From Actinomycetota bacterium (GTDB lineage: Bacteria > Actinomycetota > Acidimicrobiia > Acidimicrobiales > RAAP-2): a stretch of DNA of 64,000 nucleotides. Shown here piece after piece: positions 19,690 to 28,358 of this stretch (its first letter is position 1; each line of letters begins with the position of its first letter). Position numbers and translations under genes: made by a program. Under the pieces are notes generated by a model. It saw nothing but the letters and a program-made list of their open reading frames with translations. It did not search any database and was not told the DNA's origin. The DNA is taken from assembly GCA_029850535.1 (NCBI GenBank), contig JARCRU010000030.1, positions 25,658 to 89,657 of the forward strand. The letters run 5' to 3'.

Positions 19690-20184
19690 CTAGGGAGCGT
19701 CGAGCTCATCGGGCGAACTGGCCGCGTCGAGAGGAGCGATATCGGCCCAGAGGATCAGGGCGTCCTCGTGCGTCTGCTGGTAGTAGTTCTTGCGCACCCC
19801 GACCGGGGCGAAGCCGTAGCGGTAGTACAGCGCCAGGGCCCGGGTGTTCGAGACCGCGACTTCCAGGGTCGCGCGCGTCACCCCGCTGCGGCGCACCTGC
19901 GCCCACGCCTCGTCGAGCAACGACGTCGCGACGCCGCGGCCCTCGTGCCCCTGGCGCGTCCCGATGGAGTTGATGTGCAACTCATCTTTCATCACGAACA
20001 TCAGCCCGAGGTAGCCAATGATGATGCCGTTCTCCTCGGCGACGCTATAGCGGCGGTTCTCGACATTGGTGATCTCCTCGAGCATCATCGCGCGCGACCA
20101 GGGCTCGGGAAACTGTTGGTTCTCGATGACCAGGATGTCACCGAGGTCGCGGCGCTCGGCCCGGCGGATGCGCCAGGTGTTCAC
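19690..20184 (-). CDS. rimI: RimI-type GNAT N-acetyltransferase
   Basis: 164-aa GNAT that in relatives acetylates the N-terminal Ala of ribosomal protein S18. The acetyl-CoA loop reads RQGHEGRGVATSLLDEA, followed by LEVAVSNTRALALYYRYGF, the RimI signature. The track start is inside tsaB in another frame; the true start is GTG 20184 (VNTWRIRRAERRDL), overlapping the tsaB stop as GTGA. The tsaB-rimI-tsaD order is the standard one. The actual substrate may be broader than S18. Confidence 0.92.
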   Translation of the reverse strand: MNTWRIRRAERRDLGDILVIENQQFPEPWSRAMMLEEITNVENRRYSVAEENGIIIGYLGLMFVMKDELHINSIGTRQGHEGRGVATSLLDEAWAQVRRSGVTRATLEVAVSNTRALALYYRYGFAPVGVRKNYYQQTHEDALILWADIAPLDAASSPDELDAP

Positions 20185-20858
20185 GAGCGCTGGCGCGTCG
20201 TGAAGTTCGCGACGGCGTCGGCCTCTCGCAGGTACATCGGGTCCACCTGCGCCACCGTGTCGCGCGTGGCACCCAGGAGCAACGCCGCGGCCACCGACGG
20301 CACCACCTGATGTTCCACCGTGGCGTTGGGCACCGCCGCGAAGTCTCGCAGGTAGCGTTCGACGCCGTCGCCGGTGAAGATGACGGGGGCACCGTTGGTG
20401 GCCCACTCAATGACGACACTGCGCGGCGTCGCGACCGACGCCGCGGTGAGCGCCGTCACGTCGTCGTCCAAACGAAAATTCTGAAGAAAGACTTCGCCGC
20501 GACGACCGTCCACGCAGCAGACCAGGGTCCCGCGGGTGCCCCCCAGGTGCGCCCCGTGCGCCAGGAGCTCGAGCGACGACACCGCCACCAGAGAACAACC
20601 GGTGCCCTCGCTCAGTCCGAGCGCGGTGGCCAGACCGACGCGAAGACCAGTGAAGAGTCCCGGTCCGCGGTCCACCACCACGCGGTCCAGGTCGCGCGCG
20701 CGCAGGTTCGTCTCGGCGAGCACTCGCGCGATGCCGGCGCTGAGCACCTCGGTGTGGTGTCGGTCCTCGTCGAGCACCCAACCCAACTCGAACCCGTCGT
20801 TGGTGCGCAGTCCGATCGCGCACGCGGGCGTCGCGGTCTCGATGGCGAGAATATTCAC
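20181..20858 (-). CDS. tsaB: TsaB, t6A biosynthesis scaffold protein
   Basis: Inactive TsaD-like partner that bridges TsaD and TsaE. 225 aa beginning VNILAIETATPACAIGL, with DRVVVDRGPGLFTGLRVG as the family signature. The first third aligns with TsaD-type ASKHA folds; the second half is short and divergent, as usual. The start is GTG 20858, which overlaps the tsaE stop (GTGA); the track's extra 49 codons are tsaE out of frame. Confidence 0.93.
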   Translation of the reverse strand: MNILAIETATPACAIGLRTNDGFELGWVLDEDRHHTEVLSAGIARVLAETNLRARDLDRVVVDRGPGLFTGLRVGLATALGLSEGTGCSLVAVSSLELLAHGAHLGGTRGTLVCCVDGRRGEVFLQNFRLDDDVTALTAASVATPRSVVIEWATNGAPVIFTGDGVERYLRDFAAVPNATVEHQVVPSVAAALLLGATRDTVAQVDPMYLREADAVANFTTRQRS

Positions 20859-21337
20859 GACGCCCCCCAGTTCGCCAGTTCGCGAGCTCGCGTCTCGTCG
20901 ATCGCGCCACTCGCGGTGATGACGCGGGTCTCCTCGTCGTCGGCGAACTCGAAGGAGAGGGTGAGCACCTCGCGGCCGAACACCGCGGCCGCGAGTTCGC
21001 CCCACTCGATGAGGACCACGCCGGCTTCTTCCACCAGCTCGCCCAAATCCAGGTCACGCACTTCGGCGACGCTCTCGACGCGATAGACGTCCGCGTGGTG
21101 CAGCGTGGCGATACCGCGATCGTTGTGAGCGACGTGTTGATGCACCATGGTGAAGGTCGGGCTGGTCACGCGCTCGACGACGCCGAGGCCGCGAGCGACC
21201 CCCTTGACGAACGTGGTCTTTCCCGCCCCCAGACCCCCGGTGAGCAACACCACGTCACCGGGACGCACGACCGTCGCGAAGGCCTCGCCCGCGCTGCGCG
21301 TCGCGACGTCGTCAGGACAGAGGCGCACGAAGTTCAC
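20855..21337 (-). CDS. tsaE: TsaE, t6A biosynthesis ATPase
   Basis: 160-aa P-loop ATPase that activates the TsaBD complex. Walker A is GGLGAGKTTF (34-43), followed by SPTFTMVHQH and the ADVYRVES signature, then VVLIEWGE with the catalytic Glu. GTG start follows directly on the TGA of the upstream glycosylase gene. Confidence 0.95.
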   Translation of the reverse strand: MNFVRLCPDDVATRSAGEAFATVVRPGDVVLLTGGLGAGKTTFVKGVARGLGVVERVTSPTFTMVHQHVAHNDRGIATLHHADVYRVESVAEVRDLDLGELVEEAGVVLIEWGELAAAVFGREVLTLSFEFADDEETRVITASGAIDETRARELANWGAS

Positions 21338-21880
21338 TCACACCCCCAGGTTCCTCAGCACGCGCAGATCAGCGCGCATCACGTCCACCACGTTAGGACC
21401 AGCGCGCAGGGCCGCGGCCGGGTGATAGGTCGCCACGCCCGGCACCTCGCCGTAGTGACCCAGACGCCCGTGCGCACGCGAGATGCCCTCGCTGAAACCG
21501 AAGACCGCCCGAGCGGCCACGTTGCCCACCGCGAGAATCCTGGTGGGGCGCAGGGTGTCGATTTGGGCCTCGAGCCAGGGCCGGCACGTCGCCACCTCGC
21601 TCGTGCGCGGCGTGCGATTCTGAGGGGGACGGCACTTGACGGCGTTGGTGACGAAGTAGTGCGCTCGCTCCAGTCCCAGTTCTTCGTGGATCAGGCGCAC
21701 CAGTAGTTGCCCGCTGCGACCGATGAAGGGTTCGCCACCCTCGTCCTCGTGGCGTCCCGGAGCTTCGCCCACGACCATGAGTCGTGGCGCCACGGGTCCC
21801 GAACCCACGACGACGCGTTGGCGCGTCGTGTGCAGGCCGCAGGCTTGACAAAAGGGCAGTTCCGTCAGGTCCATGCTCAC
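21338..21880 (-). CDS. Uracil-DNA glycosylase, family 4-like (4Fe-4S)
   Basis: 180 aa. Four Cys fit the iron-sulfur UDG pattern: CQACGL near the N-terminus, VKCRPP and TCRPW in the middle. Motif A is GEAPGRHEDEGGEPFIGRSG and motif B is YHPAA, where HPSA is more usual. It removes uracil from DNA in base-excision repair. It is inserted between alr and tsaE, genes that are commonly adjacent in actinobacteria. GTG start overlaps the alr stop; an ATG two codons in is an alternative. Confidence 0.9.
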   Translation of the reverse strand: MSMDLTELPFCQACGLHTTRQRVVVGSGPVAPRLMVVGEAPGRHEDEGGEPFIGRSGQLLVRLIHEELGLERAHYFVTNAVKCRPPQNRTPRTSEVATCRPWLEAQIDTLRPTRILAVGNVAARAVFGFSEGISRAHGRLGHYGEVPGVATYHPAAALRAGPNVVDVMRADLRVLRNLGV

Positions 21881-23037
21881 TCGACGAGGACGCGCGGCAC
21901 CCGCGCACCGATGCCGCAGAGAATCTCCCAGGTCACGGTCGTTCCCCAGGCGGCCCAGTCCTCGGCGGTGATCGATTCGTCGCCGCTGGTGCCGAGCAAC
22001 ACGACGTCGTCACCCACGTGGACCTCGTCGTCGCCACAGTTGATGAGCAACTGATCCATGGTCACCATGCCGGCGAGGGGATAGCGCTTGGCGTTGATGA
22101 GGACCTGCGCACCCGCGTCGAAGAGCCGGCGCGGGTAGCCGTCGGCGTAACCGAAGGGGACCGTGGCAATGGTGGAGGGCGTCTCCACCTCTCGGCGGCG
22201 TCCGTAGCTGGGGCGGTCTCCCACCTCGGCGCGACGCGTGGCCACGACCTGGGCGCGCAACGAGAGCGCCGGGCGCAACGTCACCGCGTGATGCGCGAGG
22301 ACGTCGCCCAACCACGCTGACGGGAGGTACCCGTAGAGCACGAGTCCGGGTCGAGCGAGGGTCGCGTGCGAGGACGGGTGTCCAAAGACGCCCGCGCTGT
22401 TGGCCAGGTGCACCAGGGGTGGCTCGATGTGGTTCGTACGCAACTCGAGGCGCACTCGATTGAAGACTTCGATCTGGCGCGTCGTGAAGGCACGATCCTC
22501 GTCACTCTCGCCGTCGGCCACCGAGAAGTGGGTGAAGATCCCCTCGAGTTCCAGCGCGGCGCAATCGTTGAGGATCCGGGCGGCTCGCAACGCCTCTCGC
22601 GGCGCGACGCCCTGACGCAGCATGCCCGTATCGATCTTGAGGTGGACCTTGTGCTTGCCCCCGAGCTCCGAGGCCACGCTCGCCGCGGCTCGCGCGCCCT
22701 CGAGGGAACCAACCGTCAGCGTCAATTCCGCCTCGAGCGCGGCACGAATCGTCTCGGCGGGGATCTCCGAGAGCAACAAGATCGCCTCGTTGATACCCGC
22801 GTCGCGTAGTTCGATCCCCTCGTCGATGATGGCGACCGCGAGGGAGTCGGCGCCCCCTTCGATCATGGCGCGCGCGGCGAGCACCGCCCCGTGGCCGTAC
22901 CCGTTGGCCTTGACGACGGCGCACACCTGGGTGGGACCGAGCACTTCGCGCACGACCGCAATGTTGTGAGCCAGGGCGGAGCGAGAGATCTCGGCCCACG
23001 CGGGACGGTGCACGCCCTCAGCTGGCACGCGCGACAT
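21877..23037 (-). CDS. alr: Alanine racemase
   Basis: PLP enzyme that makes D-Ala for peptidoglycan. The Schiff-base Lys is in VVKANGYGHGAV; GIFTHFSVADGES and YGYLPSAWL mark the barrel, and MVTMDQLLINCG near the C-terminus is the second-domain signature. The track starts at TTG 23049; I chose ATG 23037 (MSRVPAEGV), but GTG codons at 23028 and 23013 cannot be excluded. It overlaps the end of acpS. Confidence 0.95.
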   Translation of the reverse strand: MSRVPAEGVHRPAWAEISRSALAHNIAVVREVLGPTQVCAVVKANGYGHGAVLAARAMIEGGADSLAVAIIDEGIELRDAGINEAILLLSEIPAETIRAALEAELTLTVGSLEGARAAASVASELGGKHKVHLKIDTGMLRQGVAPREALRAARILNDCAALELEGIFTHFSVADGESDEDRAFTTRQIEVFNRVRLELRTNHIEPPLVHLANSAGVFGHPSSHATLARPGLVLYGYLPSAWLGDVLAHHAVTLRPALSLRAQVVATRRAEVGDRPSYGRRREVETPSTIATVPFGYADGYPRRLFDAGAQVLINAKRYPLAGMVTMDQLLINCGDDEVHVGDDVVLLGTSGDESITAEDWAAWGTTVTWEILCGIGARVPRVLVE

Positions 23038-23404
23038 CCGAGGATCCAATCACGAACGCGGTCGCGGTCGTGGCGGTGTGCGACAGCGAGACGTGCAGTT
23101 GTGTGATGCCTCTCGCCCGCGCGAGGGCCAGGGCGTCGTCGTAGAGCACGATCATCGGAGCCCCGTTCGACTGGCGCTGGACCTCGATGCTGCGCAGGGC
23201 GGCGTCGCCGAGTCCCGAGCCCAAGGTCTTCAGGACCGCCTCCTTGGCCGCGAAGCGCGCGGCGAGGCGTTCGGGGCGTTCGCCGGTGTCGTCGCGTTCA
23301 CGCGGGGTGAAGAGACGCTCGATCATGCGGGGACGACGTTGCAGCGCCAGGGTGAAGCGCGCCACGTCCACGACGTCGACACCCACCGCCACCGTCGCCA
23401 TCAC
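23018..23404 (-). CDS. acpS: Holo-[acyl-carrier-protein] synthase AcpS
   Basis: Transfers 4'-phosphopantetheine from CoA to acyl carrier protein. 128 aa with the two family signatures: GVDVVDVARF (Mg-binding Asp) and RFAAKEAVLKTLGSG, then LHVSLSHTATTATAFV. Starts at GTG 23404 or ATG 23401, both overlapping the glmS stop. Confidence 0.95.
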   Translation of the reverse strand: MMATVAVGVDVVDVARFTLALQRRPRMIERLFTPRERDDTGERPERLAARFAAKEAVLKTLGSGLGDAALRSIEVQRQSNGAPMIVLYDDALALARARGITQLHVSLSHTATTATAFVIGSSDVARAS

Positions 23405-25242
23405 TCAACCGTGACGGTCTTGGCGAGATTGCGCGGTCGGTCCACGTTACGTCCAAGTCCCCGCGCCAGCGAATACGCCAGCAACTGCAGCGGCACGATA
23501 TCGATCATCGGTGAGAACATCGGATCGCAGGCGGGCACGCGCAAGACGAAGTCCGCCACCGCGTCGATCTGCTCGTCGTCGTCAGTGGCGACCGCAATAA
23601 CCGTCGCCCCTCGCGCCTTCACCTCGGCGACGTTGGAGAGAATCTTCTCGTGCATCTGGGGGTCGGTCGTGACCGCGACGACGATGACGCCCGGTTCGAT
23701 CAACGCCAGCGGCCCGTGCTTGAGTTCGCCCGCGGCGTAGCCCTCGGCGTGAAGGTAGGTGATCTCCTTGAGCTTGAGGGCCCCCTCGAGCGCGGTAGGG
23801 AATCCCACGTGGCGGCCGATGAAGAAATAGTCTCTCGCGTCGAGGAGTTGGCGCGCCACCGCGTCAACGTCGTCGTGACGCGACAAGGTGGTGGCGATGT
23901 GATCGCCCACCGTGTTGAGCCCCGCCCAGAAATGTTCGATCTCGTCGGGCGTCAGGGTCTTACGCAATTGAGCCAGTCGCAGCGCGAGCAACTCGAGCGC
24001 GGCCACCTGGGCGACGAACGCCTTGGTCGAAGCGACCGACACCTCGAGTCCGGCCCGCGTGTAGATCACGGCGTCGGACTCGCGTGCCAACGACGAGTCG
24101 ACGATATTGGAGATGGCCACCACGCGCGCGCCGCGGCGCTGCGCCTCGCGAATCGCCTGGATCGTGTCGATGGTCTCACCGCTCTGGGACACGCCAATGA
24201 CCAACGTACCAATCTCGACGATGGGGTCACGGTAGCGGTACTCACTCGCGATGTCCACTTCAACGCTCAGTCGCGACCATCGCTCGATGGCGTACTTGGC
24301 CACGTGGGCCGCGTGCAACGACGTGCCACAGGCCACTAGGACCACCCGCTGGACGTCGCGCAATTCCTCATCCGAGATGCGCAGTTCATCAAAGGCGATG
24401 GTCCCGTCACGGCGGCGTCGGTCGAGCAACGTCGAGCGCACCGCGACGGGTTGCTCGGCGATCTCCTTGCTCATGAAGTCCTCGTAGCCACCCTTTTCGG
24501 CGGTCTCGAGGTCCCAATCGATCTGCAACTGTCGTAGCCGCACCGGGGCGCCTTCGAGGTCCACCGCGCGGAATCCCTCGGGTCCGAGACGAACGATCTC
24601 GTCATCATTGACCGCGTAGAACGCGGTCGCACGGCCGAGGATCGCGGGCACGTCACTCGCGAGGTACGACACGCCCGGCGAGGTGCCCACGACGAGGGGT
24701 GAGATGCGCCGCGCCGCCACGATGACGTCGGGCTCAGTCGCGTCCATCACCGCGATGGCGAAGGCTCCACGCACTCGCGTCAGTGCCGCGCGTACCGCGT
24801 CCAGGAGTTCGAGTCCGGTGCCTCGCAACTCTTCGACCAAGTGCGCCACCACTTCGGTGTCGGTGACCGAGGTGAACACGTGACCGCGCTCGCGCAATTC
24901 CTCGCGCAATTCGGTGTGGTTCTCGATGATGCCGTTGTGAATGATCGCGATGTGTCCCGAGCAGTCCAGGTGAGGGTGTGCGTTCTCGGCTTCGGGGGCC
25001 CCGTGGGTCGCCCAGCGGGTGTGACCGATGCCCGATCGATATCCCTCGGGGGCGTCCGCGCACGCTTCGCGCAGGGCCGCCACCGACTCGGTACCCGCGG
25101 CGGTGCGCGCGCGCCACGTATGACCGGGACGGACCAGGGCGACGCCGGCCGAATCGTAGCCGCGATACTCCAATCGCTGCAGGCCCTGGAGCAGCGTCAC
25201 CAGGGTGTCGTTGGATCCTACGACCCCGATGATGCCACACAT
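23401..25242 (-). CDS. glmS: Glutamine-fructose-6-phosphate aminotransferase (isomerising)
   Basis: Makes glucosamine-6-P for UDP-GlcNAc. The N-terminal Ntn amidotransferase starts MCGIIGVVG with nucleophile Cys2; RLEYRGYDSAGVAL follows. Two SIS domains carry GVSQSGETIDT and STKAFVAQV. The tail ends NLAKTVTVE, as in all GlmS. 613 aa is normal. No Shine-Dalgarno precedes the ATG; a promoter with its -10 only 6 nt upstream suggests a leaderless message. No glmS ribozyme-like space exists (36-nt gap). Confidence 0.97.
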   Translation of the reverse strand: MCGIIGVVGSNDTLVTLLQGLQRLEYRGYDSAGVALVRPGHTWRARTAAGTESVAALREACADAPEGYRSGIGHTRWATHGAPEAENAHPHLDCSGHIAIIHNGIIENHTELREELRERGHVFTSVTDTEVVAHLVEELRGTGLELLDAVRAALTRVRGAFAIAVMDATEPDVIVAARRISPLVVGTSPGVSYLASDVPAILGRATAFYAVNDDEIVRLGPEGFRAVDLEGAPVRLRQLQIDWDLETAEKGGYEDFMSKEIAEQPVAVRSTLLDRRRRDGTIAFDELRISDEELRDVQRVVLVACGTSLHAAHVAKYAIERWSRLSVEVDIASEYRYRDPIVEIGTLVIGVSQSGETIDTIQAIREAQRRGARVVAISNIVDSSLARESDAVIYTRAGLEVSVASTKAFVAQVAALELLALRLAQLRKTLTPDEIEHFWAGLNTVGDHIATTLSRHDDVDAVARQLLDARDYFFIGRHVGFPTALEGALKLKEITYLHAEGYAAGELKHGPLALIEPGVIVVAVTTDPQMHEKILSNVAEVKARGATVIAVATDDDEQIDAVADFVLRVPACDPMFSPMIDIVPLQLLAYSLARGLGRNVDRPRNLAKTVTVE

Positions 25243-25248
25243 GTAATC

Positions 25249-25276
25249 AGTCTAACCGCGGCGAATTTGCGCCCAA
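25249..25276 (-). promoter_or_regulatory. Candidate leaderless promoter of glmS
   Basis: Minus strand TTGGGC, 16-nt spacer, TAGACT, then 6 nt to the ATG. Transcription would start at or next to the A of the start codon, which agrees with the absence of a Shine-Dalgarno. Confidence 0.5.
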
Positions 25277-25278
25277 CT

Positions 25279-26577
25279 TTATGAAGGACTCAAGAAGTGG
25301 GTGCGCACGCGCGCAGTGAAATTGGTCACGAACGACCCGTCGAGCGCCTCGACCATCACCCGAACGAGGGGTTCGGTCCCCGAGCGACGGATGAGCAGGC
25401 GCACGTCGCTGCTCGACACGTTCATGAGGCGACACTCGTCGTCGAACATCTCGCGTACCGCGAAGTCGTCGTACTTGTCCGACGCGATGTTGATCAGGTC
25501 TTGGGGCACGCGCTCCCAGGCGGCGTCGCACTGCTCGGCCAAGGGACCGAAACGCGCGACCATGTCCGCCACCAGCATGCCCGTCAGCAATCCATCTCCC
25601 GTGGGACTCATGTGACGAAAGATGAGGTGCCCCGACTGTTCGGCCCCGAAGTTCCAACTGCGTTCCTCGAGCGCGGCGAGGATGTTGCGGTCGCCCACGT
25701 CGGTCTCGACAATCTCGACGCCGCGTTCACTCAGCGCTCGCCGCAGCCCGAGGTTGCTCATGACCGTCACGACGACGCCCTCGAGATCACCGCGCGAGTG
25801 ACTCTCGAGCGAGAACAGCACCGCCAGGTCATCACCGTTACGCAGATTCCCCTGAGCGTCGACGGCGATCAGCCGATCCGCGTCACCGTCGAAGGCGAGG
25901 CCCAGGTCCGCGCCGAGGCGCACCACGGCGGCGCGCAGATCGTCGGGGTGCGTCGAGCCACAATTGAGGTTGATATTCGTGCCGTTAGGCGTGTCGTGCA
26001 GGGTGGTGACGCGCGCGCCGGTCCCCTCGAAGAGTTCGTGGGCCACGTGCGAGGCGGCCCCGTTGGCGCAATCGAGGACCAAGTGGAGTCTCGAGAGATC
26101 GCCGGGCACCAGTCGGCGCAAGTGCTCGGCGTATTCGTGCTGCGCCTGAGCGTCGATCTCCACCTCGTCGAAAGCGCTGCGCTCGGGCGCGGGGGCCGCG
26201 TTCAGCGCGTCCTCAACCGCCCGTTCGGTCGCGATATCGAGCTTGGCGCCACCGATGCCGAGGACCTTGAGACCATTGTCGTGAAAAGGATTGTGCGAGG
26301 CCGAGACCACGATGCCCGCGCCACCGCGCCGTTGCGCGATGACCGCCACTCCCGGGGTCGTGAAGACCCCGAGATTGTGCCCCTGCGCTCCGGCGTCGGC
26401 GAGACCCGCGAGAACGGCGAGGGCGAGGACGGGTGAACTCTCACGCGTGTCGTACCCCACGAAAACGGGTACCGAGAAGACGGTCCCCACCGCGCGACCC
26501 AGCCGGTACGCCAAGTCGAGGGAGATCTCCTCGTACGCGCGGCCACGAATGCCGTCCGTGCCGAAATGCACGGCCAT
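25279..26577 (-). CDS. glmM: Phosphoglucosamine mutase
   Basis: Interconverts glucosamine-6-P and -1-P. It starts MAVHFGTDGIRGRAYEEIS; the phosphoserine loop is IVVSASHNPFHDNGLK, the Mg site is DGDADR and the sugar loop is EQSGHLIF, all in family order. The C-terminus has RRSGTEPLVRVMVE. 432 aa, slightly short. It lies 36 nt before glmS and 5 nt after rpsI, the usual actinobacterial order. Confidence 0.97.
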   Translation of the reverse strand: MAVHFGTDGIRGRAYEEISLDLAYRLGRAVGTVFSVPVFVGYDTRESSPVLALAVLAGLADAGAQGHNLGVFTTPGVAVIAQRRGGAGIVVSASHNPFHDNGLKVLGIGGAKLDIATERAVEDALNAAPAPERSAFDEVEIDAQAQHEYAEHLRRLVPGDLSRLHLVLDCANGAASHVAHELFEGTGARVTTLHDTPNGTNINLNCGSTHPDDLRAAVVRLGADLGLAFDGDADRLIAVDAQGNLRNGDDLAVLFSLESHSRGDLEGVVVTVMSNLGLRRALSERGVEIVETDVGDRNILAALEERSWNFGAEQSGHLIFRHMSPTGDGLLTGMLVADMVARFGPLAEQCDAAWERVPQDLINIASDKYDDFAVREMFDDECRLMNVSSSDVRLLIRRSGTEPLVRVMVEALDGSFVTNFTARVRTHFLSPS

Positions 26578-26582
26578 GACGT

Positions 26583-26975
26583 TTAGCGCTTCGAGTACTG
26601 GGGAGCCTTACGGGCCTTCTTGAGACCGTACTTCTTGGTCTCCTTCTTACGCGCGTCACGCGTCAAGAGTCCAGCCTTCTTCAGAGTCGGACGCAACTCT
26701 TCGTTGAGCTCGAGCAGCGAACGCGCGATACCGAGGCGCAGAGCACCGGCCTGGCCGGCGACGCCGCCACCTTCGATGGTGGCGTCGACGTCATAGGTCT
26801 CGACGTTCTCAGTCAAGCGCATGGGCTCCATCACCATCTGGCGGTGCGTGGCCGACGTGAAGTAGTTGTCGAACGCGCGGCTGTTGATGGTGATCGTTCC
26901 GGTGCCGGGGCGCAAACGTACGCGCGCGACAGCCTCCTTGCGGCGGCCAGTGGACTGAGTCAGCGGGGTGGTCAC
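26583..26975 (-). CDS. rpsI: 30S ribosomal protein S9
   Basis: 130 aa. [17 protein letters not shown] opens the fold; the Lys/Arg tail ends RKAPQYSKR, the terminus that reaches the P-site tRNA. Pairs with rplM as in nearly all bacteria. Confidence 0.98.
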   Translation of the reverse strand: MTTPLTQSTGRRKEAVARVRLRPGTGTITINSRAFDNYFTSATHRQMVMEPMRLTENVETYDVDATIEGGGVAGQAGALRLGIARSLLELNEELRPTLKKAGLLTRDARKKETKKYGLKKARKAPQYSKR

Positions 26976-26987
26976 GAGAGGATCTCC

Positions 26988-27434
26988 TTAGCCGCGGCGA
27001 ATCGCCGAGGTGTCGAACTGCGAGGGCTGCTGGGCGGTGTGCGGGTGCTCGGACCCGGCGTAGACAAAGAGTTTGCCCATCTGGGCGCGGCCGAGACGGT
27101 TCTTGGGCACCATGCCCTTGACGGCCTCGAAGACCAGCGCTTCGGGGTCGGTGTCCATCAGGGTCTGCCAGGAGGTGGAACGAAGGCCGCCGGGGTAGCC
27201 CGAGTGACGGTAGCGGAAGTTCTGCTGGGCCTTGTTGGCGGTCACGACAATCTTGTCGGCGTTGACAATGATGACGAAGTCACCGGTGTCGAGGTGCGGG
27301 GCGAAGTACGGGCGATGCTTACCGCGCAGTAGCGAGGCGGCCACGGTGGCGACGCGACCCAGGACGAGTCCCTCGGCGTCAATCACGCGCCACTCGCGCG
27401 TGATCTCTTTTTCCTTCGGTGAGTACGTACGCAC
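26988..27434 (-). CDS. rplM: 50S ribosomal protein L13
   Basis: 148 aa. [20 protein letters not shown] is the family start, with [19 protein letters not shown] and [11 protein letters not shown] later. The track adds 13 codons; GTG 27434 is preferred because AAGGAAG precedes it at about 5-7 nt and the L13 N-terminus begins here. Transcribed from the promoter that overlaps the end of truA. Confidence 0.97.
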   Translation of the reverse strand: MRTYSPKEKEITREWRVIDAEGLVLGRVATVAASLLRGKHRPYFAPHLDTGDFVIIVNADKIVVTANKAQQNFRYRHSGYPGGLRSTSWQTLMDTDPEALVFEAVKGMVPKNRLGRAQMGKLFVYAGSEHPHTAQQPSQFDTSAIRRG

Positions 27435-27463
27435 AGTTCTTCCTTCAGCGATCTCTTCGTGTT

Positions 27464-27481
27464 CCCTCGACACGCCGAGGG
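27464..27481 (-). promoter_or_regulatory. Leader hairpin upstream of rplM
   Basis: CCCTCG-GCGTGT-CGAGGG, a 6-bp stem at the predicted 5' end of the rplM message (about 30 nt before the GTG). A possible autoregulatory leader; function inferred only from position. Confidence 0.4.
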
Positions 27482-27488
27482 GGACTTT

Positions 27489-28358
27489 TCATCTTACAAA
27501 ACCGGAGGGCCCTCCGGCAAATTGACCGTAGCCGACACCCACCAAGCTCAACCCGCCCGCGGGGGCCGGCGCGGGCAGGTGGTCGCGGTGATGGCTCTCG
27601 AGACGCTCGAGAATCGTCGATTCGGGCAATTTACCTTGACCAATCGCCACCAGAGTCGACGTGAGGCTACGCACCATGTTATGGCAAAAACTCTGTGCCC
27701 GTATGGTGAATCGCACCGCGGGCGCCCGTTCGGGACTCATTTGCCAATTGTCCTCGAGTCGTTCCCAGATCGCGCTGATCACACGACGATTGAGGGGTAC
27801 GTCGGGGTCAGATCCGTCGGGACGCCGACAAAAGGCCCGAAAGTCGTGGGTCCCGAGCAGACCCGCACTCGCCCGGTTCATGGCGTCCAGGTCCAGGGGG
27901 CCCGTCACCGCCCACGAGAAGGCCTCGTGCAACGACAACGCGGGCGGGGTGGTCTCGAGCACCAGATAGCGATACTCACGCCACGTGGCCGAGAAACGGG
28001 CGTGGAAGCTGTCCTCGACCACGTAGGCCGATAGCACCCGAATACGACCACGCAGCTGGCGATTGAGGGCCCGCACCAAACGCTGTGCGTCGGGTCCACC
28101 ACGCGAGGCGAAGAAATCGCTGGGTAGATCCACGTGGATCACCTGGGCGAACGCGTGAACGCCCGCGTCGGTGCGTCCTGCGCCCACGATCTGCGGTTCG
28201 ACGTCGAGGTGCAGAGTCGTGGCAATCGTCGAGCGCAAGAGACCGACGACGGTCGTGACTTCGGGTTGATAGGCGAAGCCGTTCAGGCCCTGGCCGTCGT
28301 AGGCGAGGTCCAGACGCCACCGTTGAGTGGCCGCCGAGATTGGCTCAGACGAACTCAA
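27489..28358 (-). CDS. truA: tRNA pseudouridine(38-40) synthase TruA
   Basis: 289 aa. The catalytic Asp lies in GAGRTDAGVHAFAQV, and RYLVLE, FRAFCRRPDG and FCHNMVRSL complete the TruA signature. It modifies the anticodon arm of tRNAs. The only start in frame is TTG at 28358, overlapping the end of rplQ by 14 nt, so it depends on the alpha operon. Its 3' end carries the rplM promoter. Confidence 0.95.
   Translation of the reverse strand: MSSSEPISAATQRWRLDLAYDGQGLNGFAYQPEVTTVVGLLRSTIATTLHLDVEPQIVGAGRTDAGVHAFAQVIHVDLPSDFFASRGGPDAQRLVRALNRQLRGRIRVLSAYVVEDSFHARFSATWREYRYLVLETTPPALSLHEAFSWAVTGPLDLDAMNRASAGLLGTHDFRAFCRRPDGSDPDVPLNRRVISAIWERLEDNWQMSPERAPAVRFTIRAQSFCHNMVRSLTSTLVAIGQGKLPESTILERLESHHRDHLPAPAPAGGLSLVGVGYGQFAGGPSGFVR
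27491..27520 (-). promoter_or_regulatory. rplM-rpsI promoter
   Basis: Minus strand TTGCCG, 18-nt spacer, TAAGAT. Both hexamers and spacing are identical to the rpsL promoter in this window. The spacer contains most of a perfect 16-nt palindrome, CCGGAGGGCCCTCCGG (27502-27517), which may also act as a weak terminator for truA (it is followed by TTTTG). Confidence 0.7.

Noticed and set aside
25243-25278. glmS ribozyme upstream of glmS
   Set aside because: Only 36 nt separate glmM and glmS, too short for the ribozyme, and a promoter occupies the gap.
27502-27517. Palindrome CCGGAGGGCCCTCCGG as a restriction or mobile-element end
   Set aside because: No second copy or target duplication is seen; it lies in the truA coding end and rplM promoter spacer, which explain it better.
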